From: Candidatus Gastranaerophilales bacterium
GTDB taxonomy: Bacteria; Cyanobacteriota; Vampirovibrionia; Gastranaerophilales; Gastranaerophilaceae
Assembly: GCA_944326425.1 (NCBI GenBank)
Contig: CALVDX010000004.1
Coordinates: 62,001 to 126,000, forward strand
Direction: 5' to 3'
DNA: 64,000 bases
The notes under the pieces were generated by a model. It was given only the letters and a program-made list of their open reading frames with translations. It searched no databases and had not been told where the DNA came from. Position 1 is the first letter of the stretch, and each line of letters opens with the position of its first letter. The position numbers and the translations under genes are program-made. Positions 61,745 to 64,000 of the stretch are shown piece after piece.

Positions 61745-62924
61745 ATATGCTCTCCAAAATTATTTTTGCAACTTCATTTTTAGTTGTTTTTTCTACAAAT
61801 TTAGTATTGAGTTTTTTGTCGATTATATAGACCTCATTGTAGTCGCTTGAAAATCCGGAATCCTTTTTAGATATATCATTTGCTATTATATAATCGCATC
61901 CTTTTGCTTTGATTTTTTTTACGGCATTCTCAAGAATGTTTTCGCTTTCTGCTGAAAATCCGGCAATTACAGGTACAGCCCCTTTCCTTTTACTGCAAAT
62001 TGTTTTTAAAATATCTGGATTCTTAATCAGTTCTATATTCCAACTATCAGTGTTACCTGTCTTTTTTACTTTTTGCTGGTTATAATTTTTTACTTTCCAG
62101 TCGGCAACGGCTGCGGCCATAATTATACAATCTTGTTCTAAAAATAAATTCTCAACTTCTGCAAGCATTTCATCTGCAGATGACGTAACTATATTATTAA
62201 AATTCCCTTCTGCTTTAAATGTTGAAATAAGTGTAACCTTTGCTCCAAGATTGGCGGCGCTGTTCGCAAGAGCCAGTCCCATTTTACCCGATGAAAAATT
62301 GGAAATATATCTTACCGGGTCTATTTTTTCTACTGTACCTCCTGCGGTAATTAATATTTTTTTGCCTTCTAACGGTTTTAACGGGTTTAACAGTTCGGCT
62401 GTTCTCAGATAAATACTGTTTAAATCAGCCAATCGTCCTGTTCCGTTTGTGCCGCAGGCTAAGAAGCCTGTTGCGGGGCTTACAAAATTATAGTCAAGAG
62501 AAATCAGTTTGGTAATGTTCTCTTGTGTAATCGGGTTATTATACATATTACAATTCATTGCGGGGGCAATTAAGAAGGGTTTATTATAAGCAGCGGCAAG
62601 TGAAGTCAGAAGGTTATCGCAAATTCCGTTCGCAATTTTTGCAATGGTATTTGCTGTTGCAGGTGCGATTACAAATATATCACTCCATTCGCAAAGGGAA
62701 ATATGTTCCGGACTGTAACATGAAGTGTCAAAGTTGTTTATATAAACCTTATTGTTGGTGAGTGTCTGAACAGTCAACGGTGTTACAAATTCAAGTGCAT
62801 TGTTTGTTAAAACGGCTTTAACCTCTGCTCCTGCACGTTTATACATACGTATTAGTTCAAGTGCTTTATATGCTGCAATTCCACCCGTTATTCCAATTAA
62901 TATTTTTTTGCCTTCTAAGTTCAT
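61695..62924 (-). CDS. coaBC: Bifunctional phosphopantothenoylcysteine decarboxylase / phosphopantothenate-cysteine ligase
   Basis: 409 aa from ATG at 62924. The flavin-dependent CoaC half begins KKILIGITGGIAAYKALELIRM and has PAMNCNMYNNP near 124 and the substrate clamp ACGTNGTGRLAD near 156; the CoaB half begins KKILITAGGTVEKIDPVRYISNFSSGKMG near 188 and has AAAVADWKVKNY near 272 and the Lys-region DYIIANDISKKDS near 345. It makes 4'-phosphopantetheine for coenzyme A from CTP, phosphopantothenate and cysteine. It heads a minus-strand operon with the NIF3-like and secreted genes. Confidence 0.96.
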   Translation of the reverse strand: MNLEGKKILIGITGGIAAYKALELIRMYKRAGAEVKAVLTNNALEFVTPLTVQTLTNNKVYINNFDTSCYSPEHISLCEWSDIFVIAPATANTIAKIANGICDNLLTSLAAAYNKPFLIAPAMNCNMYNNPITQENITKLISLDYNFVSPATGFLACGTNGTGRLADLNSIYLRTAELLNPLKPLEGKKILITAGGTVEKIDPVRYISNFSSGKMGLALANSAANLGAKVTLISTFKAEGNFNNIVTSSADEMLAEVENLFLEQDCIIMAAAVADWKVKNYNQQKVKKTGNTDSWNIELIKNPDILKTICSKRKGAVPVIAGFSAESENILENAVKKIKAKGCDYIIANDISKKDSGFSSDYNEVYIIDKKLNTKFVEKTTKNEVAKIILESIFEQAGDNIKTGSVCTA

Positions 62925-62943
62925 CAAATCGCATCCCTGCGTA

Positions 62944-62972
62944 ATTATAACATGTTAAAAATCTTTATACAA
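62944..62972 (-). promoter_or_regulatory. coaBC promoter
   Basis: On the minus strand TTGTAT (plus 62967-62972), 17-bp spacer, perfect TATAAT (plus 62944-62949); leader about 13 nt, so only a short 5' leader and a weak GGGA site. Confidence 0.65.
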
Positions 62973-63057
62973 TTGTGCATATATTCGTTCGGGGAAAGGA
63001 TTAATAATTCTTAATAAAATATTTCTTGCCTGTTAATTAAGTGGCATACTTGAATAT

Positions 63058-63999
63058 ATGAAAGTTAATTATATTACTCCATATACAACAGTATTAGAGC
63101 AAAAAAGAAAGTACACAGGCTTTAAGGCAATGAAACCGTCTATGTTTAAGGGGACAGACTATGCTTGTGTTAGAAAATTTAAGGCTCCTGTTGAAAAATT
63201 TAATTCGCCGGCGGATCTTCAATGCTGGGCGTTAAACCGTATAAAAGAATTACTTGGACGGGAATTTACAGGAAGACGTGAAACAACAGAAATTCAAAGA
63301 AGAGCTATGGTTGCGGAGTGGAGCAGTTATCTGTTGAACGGAAATAATATTGTTCCCCCGGCTCTTTCGCTTATTATTTTGTCTGCAATATTAAAAGAGC
63401 TGAAGCCAAATAACGATAATGTTCCTCCTGTTTTAAACAAATATGCTTTTGAAGGTGCACTGTCAGATTTAAACTCTATTCTGGTTAATGACAAAGACAG
63501 ACAGTTTGATTTCAATAAAATTTACCGGCAGAATATGGATCGGATAGATGCATTGGATGATGCTTTGATTAAAAATTCTTCAGGCTGGCTGGTTATTCCT
63601 TCTGAGGGGAAGGACAAAAATAATTTTGATGAAAATGTTAACAGACTTAAACGATTCTCGGCCCTGTCGTGGTGTACAAAATCTTTTAATGCGGAATATT
63701 ATTTATCAAAAGGTGATTTCCACATTTATTTTGAAAACGGGAAACCAAAAATTGCTTTAAGGTTTGATAACGATATTCTGGTTGAAATTCAAAATGAGCA
63801 GAATAATAATCATATTTCTCTTAAATTTTTTGATATTCTCAAAAAATATATCGAAAATAATTCTTTTAATTTATCGGGAATACTCGAAAAATGTATACAG
63901 GATTCTGAAAGTAAAAAAGCAGTTATTGCCGATATTTGGAAAAATGTTGATGACAGATTATCTAATGCTCCCCGTATATATAAATTAATGGATTATCTC
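63058..63999 (+). CDS. Unrecognised protein, 3' end outside window
   Basis: At least 314 aa; the frame is open to the window edge. The start, MKVNYITPYTTVLEQKRKYT, GFKAMKPSMFKG, is polar and basic with two FK motifs like those in the coupled genes at 8068 and 8823. A middle region (about 175-250) contains ALSWCTKSFNAEYYLSKGDFHIYFENGKPKIALRF, a WC...SKGDFxIYxxxGKPxIAL pattern that may be a domain, but I cannot name it. No membrane segment so far. No ribosome-binding site; CATACT (63045-63050) lies seven bases before the ATG, which would suggest a leaderless start, with a weak -35. Confidence 0.6.
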   Translation, partial: MKVNYITPYTTVLEQKRKYTGFKAMKPSMFKGTDYACVRKFKAPVEKFNSPADLQCWALNRIKELLGREFTGRRETTEIQRRAMVAEWSSYLLNGNNIVPPALSLIILSAILKELKPNNDNVPPVLNKYAFEGALSDLNSILVNDKDRQFDFNKIYRQNMDRIDALDDALIKNSSGWLVIPSEGKDKNNFDENVNRLKRFSALSWCTKSFNAEYYLSKGDFHIYFENGKPKIALRFDNDILVEIQNEQNNNHISLKFFDILKKYIENNSFNLSGILEKCIQDSESKKAVIADIWKNVDDRLSNAPRIYKLMDYL

Positions 64000-64000
64000 G

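Noticed and set aside
1-64000. Insertion sequence, prophage or integrated element
   Set aside because: No transposase, integrase, recombinase or phage structural gene and no terminal inverted repeats with target duplications were seen.

Overview
The window looks like a chromosomal segment of an anaerobic, low-GC, flagellated bacterium with a Gram-negative-type envelope. My best inference is a gut Gastranaerophilales (Candidatus Melainabacteria / Vampirovibrionia, non-photosynthetic Cyanobacteria). The grounds are an OstA/LptD-like protein, an AsmA-like giant protein and an RND pump with a TolC partner (two membranes); AdhE, Rex, HydG and a [FeFe] hydrogenase (fermentation); flagellins; no photosynthesis or respiratory-chain genes; and several small families I do not recognise. 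The taxonomic call is inference, not a database result. No transposase, integrase or phage gene was seen.

Layout. 1-4355: M23 peptidase (5' end outside the window), OstA/LptD-like protein, class II aldolase and RNase HII, head to tail. 4389-7764: PAP2 phosphatase and DEDDh exonuclease, divergent from an 80-bp promoter region, then a Rossmann protein, a methyltransferase and a GT8 glycosyltransferase. 8068-10271: two unrecognised coupled genes. 10403-15362: fermentation block adhE, rex, hydG, with a Rex-type operator over the adhE start site. 15366-17720 (minus): murT, pdxJ and a small Cys protein. 17798-21018: small YtxH/DUF948-type envelope proteins and a TPR protein. 20999-23395 (minus): biotin genes bioF-bioG-bioC. 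23544-25883: DUF4127, MntP-like exporter, DtxR-family regulator. 25884-26472: strong promoter and a GC-rich array of 62-bp tandem repeats ahead of rpsL-rpsG. 27795-30362 (minus): gyrA. 30620-31960: unrecognised PRTase-like gene, tRNA-Glu, and a 58-aa YjfB-like motility protein. 32236-38681: RND efflux operon. 38732-40448 (minus): [FeFe] hydrogenase with a 2Fe-2S thioredoxin-like partner. 40626-41092 (minus): guanidine-I riboswitch and Gdx/SugE exporter. 41184-41828: Tat-type iron-sulfur flavoprotein. 41981-44397 (minus): rpmG, tRNA-Trp, secE, nusG, rplK, rplA. 44908-46245: ArsB/NhaD-type transporter. 46345-47664: hisS. 47912-50014: two compact flagellin genes flanking tRNA-Cys. 50045-53709 (minus): orphan solute-binding lipoprotein and a large acidic membrane protein. 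53828-60392: small acidic protein, envelope proteins (TPR and AsmA-like). 60547-62924 (minus): coaBC, NIF3-like, secreted protein. 63058-end: an unrecognised protein cut by the window edge.

How it fits together. AdhE re-oxidises NADH to ethanol; Rex senses NADH/NAD+ and sits beside its likely target adhE and the H-cluster maturase hydG, while the hydrogenase lies 25 kb away with a NuoE-like 2Fe-2S protein. That makes a redox-disposal module. Guanidine export is controlled by an RNA switch. Several genes (PAP2, DEDDh exonuclease, hisS, perhaps DUF4127) have a -10 box placed so that transcription should start at or beside the start codon, which suggests leaderless mRNAs. Flagellin genes share an unusual promoter with tandem TTGTAA boxes.
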